In this document: piece after piece, positions 27,292 to 36,726 of the stretch
How positions within the stretch are numbered: the first letter of the stretch is position 1
Layout: each line of letters starts with the position of its first letter
DNA from: Oscillospiraceae bacterium HV4-5-C5C
GTDB taxonomy: Bacteria > Bacillota > Clostridia > Saccharofermentanales > Fastidiosipilaceae
NCBI GenBank assembly: GCA_012034405.1
Contig: JAAVLZ010000003.1
Location: 62,001 to 126,000, forward strand
Length of the DNA stretch: 64,000 nucleotides
Direction: 5' to 3'
The notes under the pieces: generated by a model
What the model saw: the letters and a program-made list of their open reading frames with translations, nothing else
Told to the model about the DNA's origin: nothing
Databases searched by the model: none
Made by a program: the position numbers and the translations under genes

Positions 27292-27318
27292 GCAGTCCGG
27301 AGTATCCTGCAGGACTGC
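27292..27318. promoter_or_regulatory. Inverted repeat upstream of the XRE-S24 gene, candidate operator
   Basis: GCAGTCC at 27292-27298 and GGACTGC at 27312-27318 form a perfect 7-bp inverted repeat with 13 bases between, and a smaller GGA-GTA-TCC dyad inside. It lies 34-60 bases before the start of the regulator gene, a good place for an autoregulatory operator, but this is position-based inference only. Confidence 0.35.
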
Positions 27319-27440
27319 TGAATTCACTTCAATTGATTTTATTGTAGCACAGATAATTCTGGCTGCTGAAAGAATGGCAGTGACCCGTCTGGCTTTGACC
27401 TTCAAGCAAGGCCGGAATTCAGGGCGGTCGGGCTCTGAAA

Positions 27441-27476
27441 TATAAAAGGCCATAACCCTGAATTCAGGATTATGGC
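27441..27476 (-). terminator. Terminator of tRNA-Trp (minus strand)
   Basis: GCCATAA (27449-27455) pairs with TTATGGC (27470-27476), and CCTG with CAGG inside, around an AATT loop with one C-A mismatch. Read on the minus strand it is followed by TTTTATA, and it lies just after the tRNA 3' end. Confidence 0.75.
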
Positions 27477-27482
27477 TATAAG

Positions 27483-27557
27483 TGGCAGGGGAGACGCGAT
27501 TCGAACACGCAACAGGCGGTTTTGGAGACCGCTACTCTACCGTTGAGTCACTCCCCT
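27483..27557 (-). tRNA. trnW: tRNA-Trp (anticodon CCA)
   Basis: On the minus strand the 75-nt sequence folds as a cloverleaf: acceptor stem AGGGGAG/CTCCCCT, D stem ACTC/GAGT, anticodon stem GCGGT/ACCGC around loop CTCCAAA (anticodon CCA), and T arm with TTCGAAT. The discriminator G is followed by an encoded CCA at 27485-27483. It is a single tRNA with its own consensus promoter and terminator. Confidence 0.96.
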
Positions 27558-27610
27558 ATAGAAAGATAGCTAATCATGTGATATCGAACTAACAGTCCGA
27601 ACAACATGAG

Positions 27611-27639
27611 AGTATACTGGAGTCGTTGCTAAGTGTCAA
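27611..27639 (-). promoter_or_regulatory. Consensus promoter of tRNA-Trp
   Basis: On the minus strand a perfect TTGACA (27639-27634), 17 bp, and TATACT (27616-27611). The expected start is near 27604, giving a 5' leader of about 45 nt before the tRNA. It overlaps the rnhA promoter on the other strand. Confidence 0.85.
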
Positions 27640-27654
27640 GGCTCATGATATGAT
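27626..27654 (+). promoter_or_regulatory. Candidate extended -10 promoter of rnhA
   Basis: TTGCTA at 27626-27631 (4 of 6), 17 bp, then TATGAT at 27649-27654 preceded by TGA, the extended -10 element. The tRNA-Trp -35 box on the other strand lies within its spacer, so the two polymerases cannot bind at once. Confidence 0.6.
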
Positions 27655-27690
27655 TTTGCAGAGAAACACAGCGGTCAGCAAAGGAGCAGC

Positions 27691-28188
27691 ATGAATCAGA
27701 CAGACCTTCAGGAAAACCCCATGAAGCAGCAGCCTCATGTTACCATTTATACTGATGGCGCTTGTTCGGGTAATCCTGGTGCCGGCGGCTGGGCGGCGGT
27801 TTTGCTTGCCGGTAAGGCCAAAAAAGAAATCAGCGGAGCGGTAGCCCAAACCACCAATAACCGGATGGAACTGACAGCTGTCATCAAGGCTCTGGAATCC
27901 TTAAACCGCGCATGTCAGGTTGAACTACACAGCGACAGCGCGTATATTATCAACGCGTTTAATAACAACTGGCTGAAATCCTGGCAGGCCAAAGGCTGGA
28001 AAAACGCGGCCGGGAATCCGGTAGCCAATCAGGATTTATGGAAGGCCTTGCTGGAGCTTTCCGCTTTCCACACCATTCAGTGGATAAAAGTAAAGGGCCA
28101 CGCTGATAATGATCTGAACAATCGCTGTGATGAACTGGCCGTCGCAGCTGTCAAACAGCTGAAGGCTGAGCAAACCCAGACTCCTTAA
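27691..28188 (+). CDS. rnhA: Ribonuclease HI
   Basis: Cuts the RNA strand of RNA-DNA hybrids such as lagging-strand primers and R-loops. The 165-residue protein has the four acidic active-site blocks: TIYTDGACSGNPGAGGWAAV (Asp), NNRMELTAVI (Glu), HSDSAYIINAFNN (Asp) and NNRCDELAVAA (Asp), plus the basic handle region WLKSWQAKGWKN and the flexible-loop histidine in VKGHAD. GGAGCAGC precedes the first ATG; an inner ATG at 27721 is also possible (AGGA 7 bases before it). Confidence 0.95.
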   Translation: MNQTDLQENPMKQQPHVTIYTDGACSGNPGAGGWAAVLLAGKAKKEISGAVAQTTNNRMELTAVIKALESLNRACQVELHSDSAYIINAFNNNWLKSWQAKGWKNAAGNPVANQDLWKALLELSAFHTIQWIKVKGHADNDLNNRCDELAVAAVKQLKAEQTQTP

Positions 28189-28268
28189 GTCTGGTTCAAT
28201 AATAACCGGCTATACTTATGATGACGGTGCAAAACCATCGCAGGAGTTCTACTACAAAGAGGCAGCAT

Positions 28269-28844
28269 ATGTACGAAGAAAAAAAGCTAAAAGATGAGTG
28301 CGTATTTAAGGGACGGGTTTTTGAGGTTCATGTGGCGCAGGTGCAGCTGCCGGATGGCCGTGAGGCCCGTCGTGACCTGGTCCTGCACCACGGCGGCGCC
28401 TGTGTCATTCCTGTTGACGCGGATGGACAGGTCTGTCTGGTAGAGCAATACAGAATTGCTACCGCTCAGACCTTGCTGGAGGTACCTGCCGGCAAACTTG
28501 AAGCGGGAGAGAATCCGCTGGACTGCGCCCGGCGGGAGCTGGCTGAAGAAACCGGCTATACTGCCGGCCGTATCATTTCATTAGGTTCTTGCTGGACCTC
28601 TCCCGGCTTTTCCAGTGAACGGCTGTATTTATATCTGGCCCTGGATTTAAAAAAGGGCCGGCAGCATCTGGATGAGGGCGAATTTCTGAGTTGCCGGGTT
28701 ATCCCCTTATCAGAGGCGGTCGGCATGGTACTGGATGGCACGATCTGCGATGCCAAAAGTCAGATAGCTATCCTTAAGGCAAAGCAATATTTATCTGCGG
28801 AACAAAAGCCGGCTGGATGCCAGGGTGCGGCCAATGAGCAATAA
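28269..28844 (+). CDS. nudF: Nudix hydrolase, ADP-ribose pyrophosphatase type
   Basis: Hydrolyses ADP-ribose and related sugar nucleotides to AMP and sugar phosphate. The 191-residue protein has the complete Nudix box ([20 protein letters not shown] then TGY), preceded by [18 protein letters not shown], which is typical of the ADP-ribose group, and the C-terminal block [14 protein letters not shown]. The ATG at 28269 follows AGAGG; the frame opens further upstream without similarity. It overlaps ftsK by 11 bases. Confidence 0.92.
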   Translation: MYEEKKLKDECVFKGRVFEVHVAQVQLPDGREARRDLVLHHGGACVIPVDADGQVCLVEQYRIATAQTLLEVPAGKLEAGENPLDCARRELAEETGYTAGRIISLGSCWTSPGFSSERLYLYLALDLKKGRQHLDEGEFLSCRVIPLSEAVGMVLDGTICDAKSQIAILKAKQYLSAEQKPAGCQGAANEQ

Positions 28845-31833
28845 TCCCGTTGATAAGGGCAGGGAACTGACCGGGTTAGCCTTACTGCTGCTCGCGATTC
28901 TTTTTGGTATTACTTATTACACGCCGGCCTCTACCGGCGTTCTGGGCAGCTTGCTGCTGGATTCCGGCCGTGGTTTGCTGGGTGTGGTTGCCTATGCCTT
29001 GCCCTTGCTGTTTTTATATATGGCCGCAGATTACTTTATCAGTCATTCCAGGAATCTGACGCACAGCCGGTTTTTGCACATCGCTATTCTGTTCTTACTG
29101 GCGGCGGCTTTGGTCCAGGCAGGCAGTCTGAGTTACAGCAGTTTTACCGCCGCATTGCGACAAACAAGCGGCCAGCCGCTCAAGGCCTCCGCCGCCGTCC
29201 GGCTGCTCTGGCGTTCCGGACAGAGTACAACCGCGTATCCGGCCCTGATCGGAACCTATCCTGGCGGAGTTTTGGGCGGTCTGCTGACCTTAAGTCTGCA
29301 GCGTCTGGCCGGTCACGCAGGAGCGCTGGTTTTGTTAATCGGGGCCGCGGCGGCAGAGGGTATTTTACTCTTCAATGTCTCCTTAACCCAGGCGGTTAAC
29401 CAGACCAGCGTCGCGCTGCGCAGTACAGGTCACAGGCTGACAGAAGCAGTCAGACAGGGCGTGGAAACATCCCGTCAGGCTAAGTCCGCCCGGATGTATG
29501 AAATTAACGCTACCGAAGGTCAGCTGATGACTGATGCGCTGGCTGCCTGGCCTCAGGCTGATGGCGAGCCTGAAAATGAGCCCCTGCCGGTTGACGCTTC
29601 ACGGCCCGGATCAGCAGACAGCGCCGAAGCCTTGAACAACCCAAAGGTTATAGCAGCTGACGCAAAAACCCGGATTCTGTCGCCGGACCAGCAGAAAGAG
29701 CCAGCTACAGAATCTGCAGAAACAGAAAAAATCGAACTGGTGAGTTACAAGGAAACCAAACAATTGCCTCGCCCTGAACGCAGCGCTCTGGATAGCAGAC
29801 GCAGCCGCTTTTTTGATATCGGGGAAGACCAGGCTGGTATGAATGTCATGCCCAGTGATGAAGAACAGGCCTATCTGAATCAGGCCGAGCTGGAAAAGCT
29901 GCAGCAGGAACAGTCCGACAGGGAGACTACTGCAGCCTTCAGTCAAATTCCTATCCTATCATATGATCCGGAAACGGACAGTCAGCCTTTAGCGGATCCG
30001 CTGAGCACGGACCATACACCCGGGTACACTGCAGCCCCGGACAGCAACCGTTTTGTCGTTCCGGATTTTCTGCAGCCGGCGCAAAATGAAGCTGGGTCAG
30101 ACCGTCAGACCATATCCTTGGATGATGTATTGGATGAGGCGATGTCAGAACCCTGGGAAGCAGATCCTGAGGTGCCGGCGGTTTTGGACCGGACCGAACC
30201 CGGCCAGGCTGAACCTGGATCGCGCTCCGTCAGAAGCCCTCAGCTGCCTCCGTCTGATTCCGGGGCTCAAAGCTCTGTAACCGCCAACCGTTATGGCAAG
30301 GAAATCGCTGTGGCCGGGGTCCGGGCGGTAACGGCGGAGCAGGCTCAGAACGGTCAGAATTTGCCAGCGGCGCCGCAGCGGCCCTACCGGTTGCCGCCCG
30401 CCAAATTGCTGAATCCGGATGAAGCGGCCAATACCGCTCAGGACCGCGGTCAGATTACGGCTATGGGTAAAAAACTGGAGGATACCCTGCACAGTTTCGG
30501 GGTTGAGGCCAAAGTGATTAATATCACGACCGGCCCCGCTATCACCCGCTTTGAACTGACTCCCGGGGTAGGCGTGAAAGTCAGCCGCATCACTAATTTA
30601 TCTGATGATATTGCCCTGAGCCTGGCGGCGGTCGGTGTTCGTATTGAAGCACCGATACCCGGAAAATCAGCCATTGGTATAGAGATACCCAATAAAAAAA
30701 CCACCGCAGTGTTATTGCGTCCGCTGATAGAATCGCAAAGCTTCCGGCAGGCGCAGTCACGGCTTACAGTTGCTTTAGGCCGGGATATTCCGGGTGCTCC
30801 CATTCTGTGTGACCTGGGCAAAATGCCGCACCTTTTGATTGCGGGCGCCACCGGATCAGGCAAATCTGTTTGTATTAATTCAATTTTGATTTCCCTGCTT
30901 TACCGCTGCAATCCTTATGAGGTTAAACTGCTGATGATAGATCCCAAAGTGGTTGAACTCAGTGTCTATAACGGCATTCCTCATTTGCTGGCACCGGTGG
31001 TGACTGATCCCAAAAAAGCAGCTAATACGCTTAACTGGGCTGTTGTTGAGATGACAAAACGTTATGATTTATTTGCCAAAAAAGGCGTACGGGATCTCGC
31101 CTCTTATAATCAGGCGATGAAGGCTGAAAACGGTGAGAAACTGCCTCTGATTATTCTGGTCATTGATGAGCTGTCTGACTTAATGAATACAGCGCCGCAT
31201 GAAGTTGAAGATGCCATTGCGCGCCTGACGGCTATGGCCAGAGCTGCAGGTATGCATCTGATTATTGCAACCCAACGCCCGTCAGTAGATGTGATCACCG
31301 GTGTCATAAAGGCCAATATACCGTCGCGCATTGCTTTTATGGTTTCCTCACAGGTGGATTCCAGAACCATTCTGGATATGTCCGGCGCGGAAAAGCTCCT
31401 GGGAAAAGGTGATATGCTGTATGCGCCGCAAAGCGCGCCCAAACCGATCCGCGGACAGGGAGCCTTCATCACTGAAAAAGAAGTAGAAAGGGTCGTGGCC
31501 TTTTGCAAAGCCCAGAACACTGCCGGCTATGATGATGATCTGGCCCAGGAGATTACGACGACCCAGGCAGCGGCGGCGGCGGGCGATAATGCTTCAGATA
31601 ACGATCAGGACGATATGTTTAATGAAGCGGTAGAAACGATTCTGGACACGGGCTATGCTTCCGTATCCATCCTTCAGCGCAGACTTAACATCGGCTATCC
31701 CCGGGCCGGAAAGCTGATAGACGCTATGGAGCGGGCGGGATATATCGGACCGTTTGAGGGCTCAAAACCGCGCAAACTGCTGCTCACCAGAGTACAGTGG
31801 GAACAGATAAAATCCCAGAAAGAAGGGCAGTGA
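28834..31833 (+). CDS. ftsK: DNA translocase FtsK/SpoIIIE
   Basis: Hexameric motor that pumps chromosomal DNA through the closing septum. The 999-residue protein has four membrane helices in the first 180 residues, a long low-complexity acidic linker (about 215-530, rich in Glu, Ala, Pro and Gln), then the motor: [20 protein letters not shown], Walker [10 protein letters not shown] (670-678), Walker B region [14 protein letters not shown], and [20 protein letters not shown]. The C-terminal gamma winged helix (about 930-995, [20 protein letters not shown]) reads KOPS/SRS sites. ATG 28834 was preferred to GTG 28825 because AGGGTG is 6 bases upstream. From sequence alone FtsK and SpoIIIE cannot be separated. 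Confidence 0.95.
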   Translation: MSNNPVDKGRELTGLALLLLAILFGITYYTPASTGVLGSLLLDSGRGLLGVVAYALPLLFLYMAADYFISHSRNLTHSRFLHIAILFLLAAALVQAGSLSYSSFTAALRQTSGQPLKASAAVRLLWRSGQSTTAYPALIGTYPGGVLGGLLTLSLQRLAGHAGALVLLIGAAAAEGILLFNVSLTQAVNQTSVALRSTGHRLTEAVRQGVETSRQAKSARMYEINATEGQLMTDALAAWPQADGEPENEPLPVDASRPGSADSAEALNNPKVIAADAKTRILSPDQQKEPATESAETEKIELVSYKETKQLPRPERSALDSRRSRFFDIGEDQAGMNVMPSDEEQAYLNQAELEKLQQEQSDRETTAAFSQIPILSYDPETDSQPLADPLSTDHTPGYTAAPDSNRFVVPDFLQPAQNEAGSDRQTISLDDVLDEAMSEPWEADPEVPAVLDRTEPGQAEPGSRSVRSPQLPPSDSGAQSSVTANRYGKEIAVAGVRAVTAEQAQNGQNLPAAPQRPYRLPPAKLLNPDEAANTAQDRGQITAMGKKLEDTLHSFGVEAKVINITTGPAITRFELTPGVGVKVSRITNLSDDIALSLAAVGVRIEAPIPGKSAIGIEIPNKKTTAVLLRPLIESQSFRQAQSRLTVALGRDIPGAPILCDLGKMPHLLIAGATGSGKSVCINSILISLLYRCNPYEVKLLMIDPKVVELSVYNGIPHLLAPVVTDPKKAANTLNWAVVEMTKRYDLFAKKGVRDLASYNQAMKAENGEKLPLIILVIDELSDLMNTAPHEVEDAIARLTAMARAAGMHLIIATQRPSVDVITGVIKANIPSRIAFMVSSQVDSRTILDMSGAEKLLGKGDMLYAPQSAPKPIRGQGAFITEKEVERVVAFCKAQNTAGYDDDLAQEITTTQAAAAAGDNASDNDQDDMFNEAVETILDTGYASVSILQRRLNIGYPRAGKLIDAMERAGYIGPFEGSKPRKLLLTRVQWEQIKSQKEGQ

Positions 31834-31868
31834 CTGGCATAGTCATTGATCCTGGAGGTAGAAATAAT

Positions 31869-33164
31869 ATGACCGAGAAAAACGAAATGGACTTGCTGAA
31901 AACCGCTCAGATAGACAGCGCGGAGATCCTGGCAGTCGGGACTGAACTGCTGATGGGGCAGATTGTAAACACCAATGCCGCCTATCTGGCGCAGCAACTG
32001 CGTGAACTGGGGATTTCCTCCTACTACCAGACGGTGGTAGGTGACAATCATGCTCGCGTCATCCAGGCTATTCATACGGCTTTGTCCCGCACCGATTTAC
32101 TGATCATGACCGGAGGCCTGGGACCGACAGCAGATGATATTTCTATGGCCTGCGCGGCGGAAGCCTGCGGACGGAAACTCGTTTTTCATCCGGCTGAATG
32201 GGATAAAATCACAGCTTACTTTGCCCGCACTGGCAGAAAAGCAGCTGAAATCAACCGTAAACAAGCCATGCTGCCTGAAGACAGCCTGATTTTACCCAAT
32301 AACAACGGCACCGCGCCCGGCGCGCTCATCCCCCTGCTATGGCAGCAGCAGCCGCGTTTTGTGGTGCTCTTGCCGGGACCGCCGCTGGAAAACCACCTGA
32401 TGTTTCAGGATTATGTCCGACCGGTGCTGCTGAAGCATACCCGCCATCAGCTGAGATCTGTATTTCTGCATCTGACCGGCATAGGGGAGTCAGAAGTTGA
32501 AACCAGGATTCAGGATTTGATCAAACAGCAGAGCAACCCGACAATCGCGCCATATTGCTCAGAAGGAGAAGTCACCCTGCGGCTAACCCAGCTCTGTACA
32601 GATGATCAGGATCCGGACTTGATTACTCCAGTAAAACATGAACTGTACGCCCGGCTGGGACAGTATGTCTATGAGGAAGGCGAACGGAGACTGCCTGAAG
32701 TTGTTAAGGATCTATTAGCCAGCAAACAACTGACCGTCTCATTTGCGGAAAGCTGTACCGCCGGGTTGATGTCCAGCCAATTTGGCGATTTGCCCGGCGT
32801 CTCTCAAGTGTTTCTGGGCAGTGTAGTCAGTTACGCTGATTCAGCAAAAGAAAACCTGTTGCAGGTTCCGGCCTTTATTTTGCGGCAAGACGGCGCGGTC
32901 AGTCAGTCCTGCGCACAGGCCATGGCTGTAGGCTGCCGGGATCGTTTTGGCAGTGATTACGGTGTTTCCATCACTGGTATTGCCGGCCCTGATGGCGGCA
33001 GCACGGAGAAGCCTGTCGGGACGGTTTGGATTGCCGTAGCAGATTCTCAGGGCGTGGTGAGCAAACTGCACCGTTTTCAGGGTAACCGGGCTAAAATCCG
33101 TCGCCTGGCCGCGCTGAAGGCTTATGATTTACTGCGCAGGAGGATGCTGAACCTTGGCGAATAA
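31869..33164 (+). CDS. cinA: CinA: competence/damage-inducible protein, NMN deamidase
   Basis: Two-domain protein. N-terminal MoCF-type domain (SAEILAVGTELLMGQIVNTN, MTGGLGPTADD, LPGPPLENH) acts as ADP-ribose/CoA pyrophosphatase in studied members, and the C-terminal PncC domain (VSFAESCTAGLMSSQFGDLP, ITGIAGPDGGS, KPVGTVWIAVA) deamidates nicotinamide mononucleotide. The product has 431 residues. The ATG at 31869 follows GGAGGT by 8 bases. The nearby ADP-ribose Nudix gene and the link cinA-recA are consistent with a NAD salvage role near DNA repair. It overlaps murJ by 11 bases. Confidence 0.94.
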   Translation: MTEKNEMDLLKTAQIDSAEILAVGTELLMGQIVNTNAAYLAQQLRELGISSYYQTVVGDNHARVIQAIHTALSRTDLLIMTGGLGPTADDISMACAAEACGRKLVFHPAEWDKITAYFARTGRKAAEINRKQAMLPEDSLILPNNNGTAPGALIPLLWQQQPRFVVLLPGPPLENHLMFQDYVRPVLLKHTRHQLRSVFLHLTGIGESEVETRIQDLIKQQSNPTIAPYCSEGEVTLRLTQLCTDDQDPDLITPVKHELYARLGQYVYEEGERRLPEVVKDLLASKQLTVSFAESCTAGLMSSQFGDLPGVSQVFLGSVVSYADSAKENLLQVPAFILRQDGAVSQSCAQAMAVGCRDRFGSDYGVSITGIAGPDGGSTEKPVGTVWIAVADSQGVVSKLHRFQGNRAKIRRLAALKAYDLLRRRMLNLGE

Positions 33165-34785
33165 TAACAAGAGGCAGCAGCCGCTGGCCCTCAATCATCA
33201 GCTTGATACCAGCAGCCGCCAACTGGGGCGCATGACCATGCTGCTGATGGTGGCTTCAATCATCGGCAAAGTTACCGGCCAGCTGCGTGACATCCTGGCC
33301 ATGAATTACTTTCAGCACGGCATCCGCAGTGACGCTTATACCCAGGGCTTTTTAATTCCTGATTTTGTCTATCAACTACTGGTAGGAGGGTCGATACAGG
33401 CCGCCATTATTCCGACTTTGTCAGCGGCTTTGGCCCGAGGGGAAGGTAGAAAAGGCTGGCGCGCCGTCAGCATATTTGTCAGCAATGTTATGATCATTTT
33501 GCTGGGCATTAATATTCTGGGGATCGCGACTGCGCCCTGGTATATGAAGCTGGTGACTCAAGCTGAGACATATGATTTGGCGGTACGCGTTACCAGAGTC
33601 CTGTTTCCGCAAACCTTTTTCATGATGCTGGCCGCCCTGAGTATCGGTGTTCTAAATGCCTACAACCGATTTGAGCGGACTGCTTTTGGGCCGGTAGTCT
33701 ATAATATTCTGGTTGTGATCAGCCTGATGCTGTTTGGCGCGGCTACAGATGCTTCCGTGGTTCAGGTAACCGCGGGGGTCACGCTCAGTGCGCTGGTCTA
33801 TTTTGTTATGCAGGCCTGGTTAGGCAGGAGGGAACTGGCCAATTTCCATTTTTCTCTGGATAATCACAATGAAGACTTTCGCTTACTGGTCAGACTGGCG
33901 GTGCCCACTTTAATCTCTGCTTCCATTCCTCAGTTAAACAGCATTGTGCTAAATGCTATCATCGGCGGCAACACGGCGTTTCCGGAAGGGACCGCCACCA
34001 GTCTGCGCAACGCGGGCAGTCTGTGGATGCTTCCCTGGGGCGTGATCGCCGTTTCCGTAGCCAACGTCATGATGCCCAGTCTGGCGGCAGCGGACGCAGC
34101 CGGACGGCATAAAGAAGCCGGGCGGCTGCTCACAGGTTCGTTGAAAAAATCTTTATTTATTACCCTGCCCTTCGCGGTTATTTTCTTTGTTAACCGGGAT
34201 GATATTGTAAGGGCGGTCTTTCAATGGCATATCAGCAGCTATAATGAAGATGCTGTCAGATTGACAGGCGGCATTCTCAGCTTTTATTGCCTGACGATTA
34301 TAACTCATACCATTGTGGCGATTATGAATAATGCTTTCTATTCGATTAAGATGACCAAAATTCCGCTATATACCAGTATTGTGTCGCTGGTCTTAACCAC
34401 CTCCCTGGGTTACATTTTTTCCTATCATACATCTTTGGGGGCCAGCGGACTTTCGCTGGGCTATGCTGCCGCCAGTCTGTTGAATGCGGTCGCTCTGCTA
34501 TATTACTACAGGTTGAAGAATCCCAAGGGGCGGCCCCGGAAACTTCTGCCTTTTGTCGTCAGAGCTATTCCCGCAGCCCTGATTCAGTTAACAGCAGGGA
34601 TTGTTGTCAGGAATGTGATGGATGGCAGTCAGTTTTTCAGCACCGGAAAACTGCCGCAGCTCTTGTCCCTCGGTATACAGTCCGTGCTTGGTATGCTGAT
34701 CTATATGTTAGCCGCCATTGTTATGGGGTTGCCGGAGGTTCGACCGTACCTGAATAAGCTCCTGCCTAAAGCATGGCGCAGCTGA
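33154..34785 (+). CDS. murJ: Lipid II flippase MurJ (MviN family)
   Basis: Flips lipid II across the membrane for peptidoglycan assembly. The 543-residue protein is almost wholly hydrophobic with about 14 membrane segments and the MOP-superfamily hallmarks: SIIGKVTGQLRDILAMNYF, YTQGFLIPDFVYQLLVGGSI, QAAIIPTLSA, NAYNRFERTAFGPVVYN and SLWMLPWGVIAVSVANVMMP. It starts at TTG, 10 bases after AGGAGG, inside the end of cinA; the first residues are MANNNKRQQPLALNHQ. In clostridia an MviN-like gene next to cinA or recA is not unusual. Confidence 0.92.
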   Translation: MANNNKRQQPLALNHQLDTSSRQLGRMTMLLMVASIIGKVTGQLRDILAMNYFQHGIRSDAYTQGFLIPDFVYQLLVGGSIQAAIIPTLSAALARGEGRKGWRAVSIFVSNVMIILLGINILGIATAPWYMKLVTQAETYDLAVRVTRVLFPQTFFMMLAALSIGVLNAYNRFERTAFGPVVYNILVVISLMLFGAATDASVVQVTAGVTLSALVYFVMQAWLGRRELANFHFSLDNHNEDFRLLVRLAVPTLISASIPQLNSIVLNAIIGGNTAFPEGTATSLRNAGSLWMLPWGVIAVSVANVMMPSLAAADAAGRHKEAGRLLTGSLKKSLFITLPFAVIFFVNRDDIVRAVFQWHISSYNEDAVRLTGGILSFYCLTIITHTIVAIMNNAFYSIKMTKIPLYTSIVSLVLTTSLGYIFSYHTSLGASGLSLGYAAASLLNAVALLYYYRLKNPKGRPRKLLPFVVRAIPAALIQLTAGIVVRNVMDGSQFFSTGKLPQLLSLGIQSVLGMLIYMLAAIVMGLPEVRPYLNKLLPKAWRS

Positions 34786-34826
34786 GGGCTTTGACCGTTC
34801 CTGACCGGTTTTGACAAGAATGATGA

Positions 34827-34854
34827 TTGACTAAATCGGGACAACAGCTATAAT
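34827..34854 (+). promoter_or_regulatory. recA promoter
   Basis: TTGACT at 34827-34832, 16 bp, TATAAT at 34849-34854. A second TTGACA at 34811-34816 lies too far upstream to be the -35 for this -10. The SOS box begins 6 bases after the -10, covering the start site. Confidence 0.75.
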
Positions 34855-34859
34855 AATAA

Positions 34860-34873
34860 AGAACGTATGTTCT
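34860..34873. promoter_or_regulatory. LexA (SOS) box of recA
   Basis: AGAACGTATGTTCT is a perfect palindrome and fits the Gram-positive SOS consensus CGAACRNRYGTTCG except for the outermost bases. It covers the likely transcription start of recA, so LexA bound here would block initiation. lexA itself is in this window at 60742-61386. Confidence 0.9.
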
Positions 34874-34915
34874 AATTGTGTCATTATGCGGCTTCAGGCC
34901 GCCCAGGAGGTAAAT

Positions 34916-36073
34916 ATGGCCAGATCATCTAAAAGCGGTAAATCCACCCAGGATGTCAGTCCAAAGGAGCATGATGAGCGTGAGAAAGCGCTTGAAATGG
35001 CCTTCAGCAGCATTGAAAAACAATTTGGAAAAGGTGCTGTCATGAAGATGGGCGACCAGAAGGTCGTGGATGTACAGGCGGTTCCCACCGGTGCGCTGTC
35101 CCTGGATATTGCGTTGGGCATCGGCGGCGTGCCCCGCGGCCGGGTGGTTGAAATATATGGCCCTGAATCGTCAGGTAAGACTACGGTGGCGCTCCATATT
35201 ATTGCGGAAGCCCAAAGGCAGGACGGTATTGCAGCCTTTATTGATGCTGAACATGCGCTTGACCCGTCTTATGCCGAGCATCTGGGCGTTGATATTGATA
35301 ACTTGATTGTTTCCCAGCCGGATAATGGTGAACAGGCATTGGAGATCGCTGAGGCTTTGGTGCGCAGCGGCGCAATTGACGTGGTGGTTATTGACTCCGT
35401 GGCGGCCCTGGTTCCCAAGGCTGAAATTGATGGTGAAATGGGAGACTCCGTAGTCGGTATGCAGGCCAGACTGATGTCGCAGGCGCTGCGTAAACTGACG
35501 CCAGTGGTAAACAAATCTCAGACTGTTTTGATTTTCATCAATCAGCTGCGTGAAAAAATCGGGGTCATGTTTGGTAACCCTGAAACGACGCCCGGTGGCC
35601 GGGCGCTGAAGTTTTATGCCTCGGTCAGACTGGATGTGCGGCGGATTGAGACACTGCGCAACGGCACGGATGTTGTGGGCAGCCGCACCAGGGTCAAAGT
35701 TGTCAAAAACAAAGTTGCGCCGCCTTTCCGTGAAGCTGAATTCGACCTGATGTATGGTGAAGGTATTTCTAAAGAGGGCTGCATCCTGGATCTGGGGGTT
35801 GAGGAGGACCTGGTTAAAAAGAGTGGGGCCTGGTTTTCTTATCATGATGAGCGGATTGGCCAGGGCAGAGATAATGCCAGACAATACCTGAAGGATCACC
35901 CTGACATCAGTGCTGAGATTGAGCAACAAATCCGGGATATTTATGCCAAACGCCAGCACCACGGTGAGGAGGATAACCTGGCTGAGACGGCTGCAAAGCC
36001 TGTTGATCATCCGACGCCTGAACGCATCAGTGACGCGGAAATGGATGATTTGTTAAACTTGGATGATTTATAA
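34916..36073 (+). CDS. recA: Recombinase RecA
   Basis: Strand-exchange ATPase and LexA co-protease. The 385-residue protein has the N-terminal helix ([20 protein letters not shown]), Walker [10 protein letters not shown] (82-90), [29 protein letters not shown], loop L1/L2 region including [13 protein letters not shown] and [31 protein letters not shown] and an acidic C-terminal tail ending [12 protein letters not shown]. The ATG at 34916 follows AGGAGG by 7 bases. recX follows after 11 bases in the same unit, under LexA control. Confidence 0.98.
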   Translation: MARSSKSGKSTQDVSPKEHDEREKALEMAFSSIEKQFGKGAVMKMGDQKVVDVQAVPTGALSLDIALGIGGVPRGRVVEIYGPESSGKTTVALHIIAEAQRQDGIAAFIDAEHALDPSYAEHLGVDIDNLIVSQPDNGEQALEIAEALVRSGAIDVVVIDSVAALVPKAEIDGEMGDSVVGMQARLMSQALRKLTPVVNKSQTVLIFINQLREKIGVMFGNPETTPGGRALKFYASVRLDVRRIETLRNGTDVVGSRTRVKVVKNKVAPPFREAEFDLMYGEGISKEGCILDLGVEEDLVKKSGAWFSYHDERIGQGRDNARQYLKDHPDISAEIEQQIRDIYAKRQHHGEEDNLAETAAKPVDHPTPERISDAEMDDLLNLDDL

Positions 36074-36084
36074 ACCGGAGCGTC

Positions 36085-36651
36085 ATGATACTTAAATCAA
36101 ATGATAGCTGTCTGCCTGCGCATTCAGAAACCGCAGACCAAGCCGCCACTGAAGGATCCTGGCAGCAGGCGCGGGAGGCGGCTATTTATTATTTGTCACT
36201 GAAAAAGAGCAGCAGCGGTCAGGTCAGGCGCTATTTGGTTCGTAAAGGCTGGAGCGCTCCGGCCGCCGCGGCAGTCACGCAGACTTTGGTCAATGATGGC
36301 TATATCAATGATTTATTACTGGCTCAACAGGTGCTGAAAGGCCGTTGCGGCAGCAAGGCTGAGAGTTTTGCTCATCTGGAGCAACGGCTGAAACGCCTTG
36401 GTTTTCCTTCTGCAGTAAGGTTTCAGGCCTTGGAGACATACCGGCATGAAGGTCAAAGTGATTTAAAACTATTAGCCGCCTTTCTTAAAAGCAAGTATGC
36501 TTCTGAGCTCCGCCTGCTGAGGGATCAGGAACTGACTCCGGCGGAAAGCCGGGAGCTGCATTTATTGTTGCGGCGGCGCTCAGCCTCCAGGGGTTTTTCG
36601 CCGGCAGTTTTGAGACAATTGCTGAACTTGTGGGGACTTACCTCAGAATAA
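36085..36651 (+). CDS. recX: Regulatory protein RecX
   Basis: Small helical protein that caps and disassembles RecA filaments. The 188-residue product has the RecX three-helix repeats: AIYYLSLKKSSSGQVRRYLV, RKGW, then TLVNDGYINDLLLAQQVLKG and FAHLEQRLKRLGFP, ending in RSASRGFSPAVLRQLLNLWG. The first 25 residues are extra and polar. The ATG follows CCGGAG. Position directly after recA supports the call, and both are expected to be SOS-induced. Confidence 0.9.
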   Translation: MILKSNDSCLPAHSETADQAATEGSWQQAREAAIYYLSLKKSSSGQVRRYLVRKGWSAPAAAAVTQTLVNDGYINDLLLAQQVLKGRCGSKAESFAHLEQRLKRLGFPSAVRFQALETYRHEGQSDLKLLAAFLKSKYASELRLLRDQELTPAESRELHLLLRRRSASRGFSPAVLRQLLNLWGLTSE

Positions 36652-36652
36652 G

Positions 36653-36682
36653 TTTCAGGCTTGCTTCCTGGTGTGATATACT
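36653..36682 (+). promoter_or_regulatory. Candidate extended -10 promoter of rimO-pgsA
   Basis: TGATATACT at 36674-36682 is an extended -10 (TGN plus TATACT); TTTCAG at 36653-36658 is a poor -35. The start site would be near 36689, about 38 bases before rimO. Confidence 0.4.
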
Positions 36683-36726
36683 TTTTTGAACCATATTTTT
36701 ATCCTGGTACGGAGGATCATAATCTG

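Noticed and set aside
35171-36010. 279-codon minus-strand frame opposite recA
   Set aside because: Shadow of the recA codons; His/Asn/Gln-rich translation without recognisable domain.
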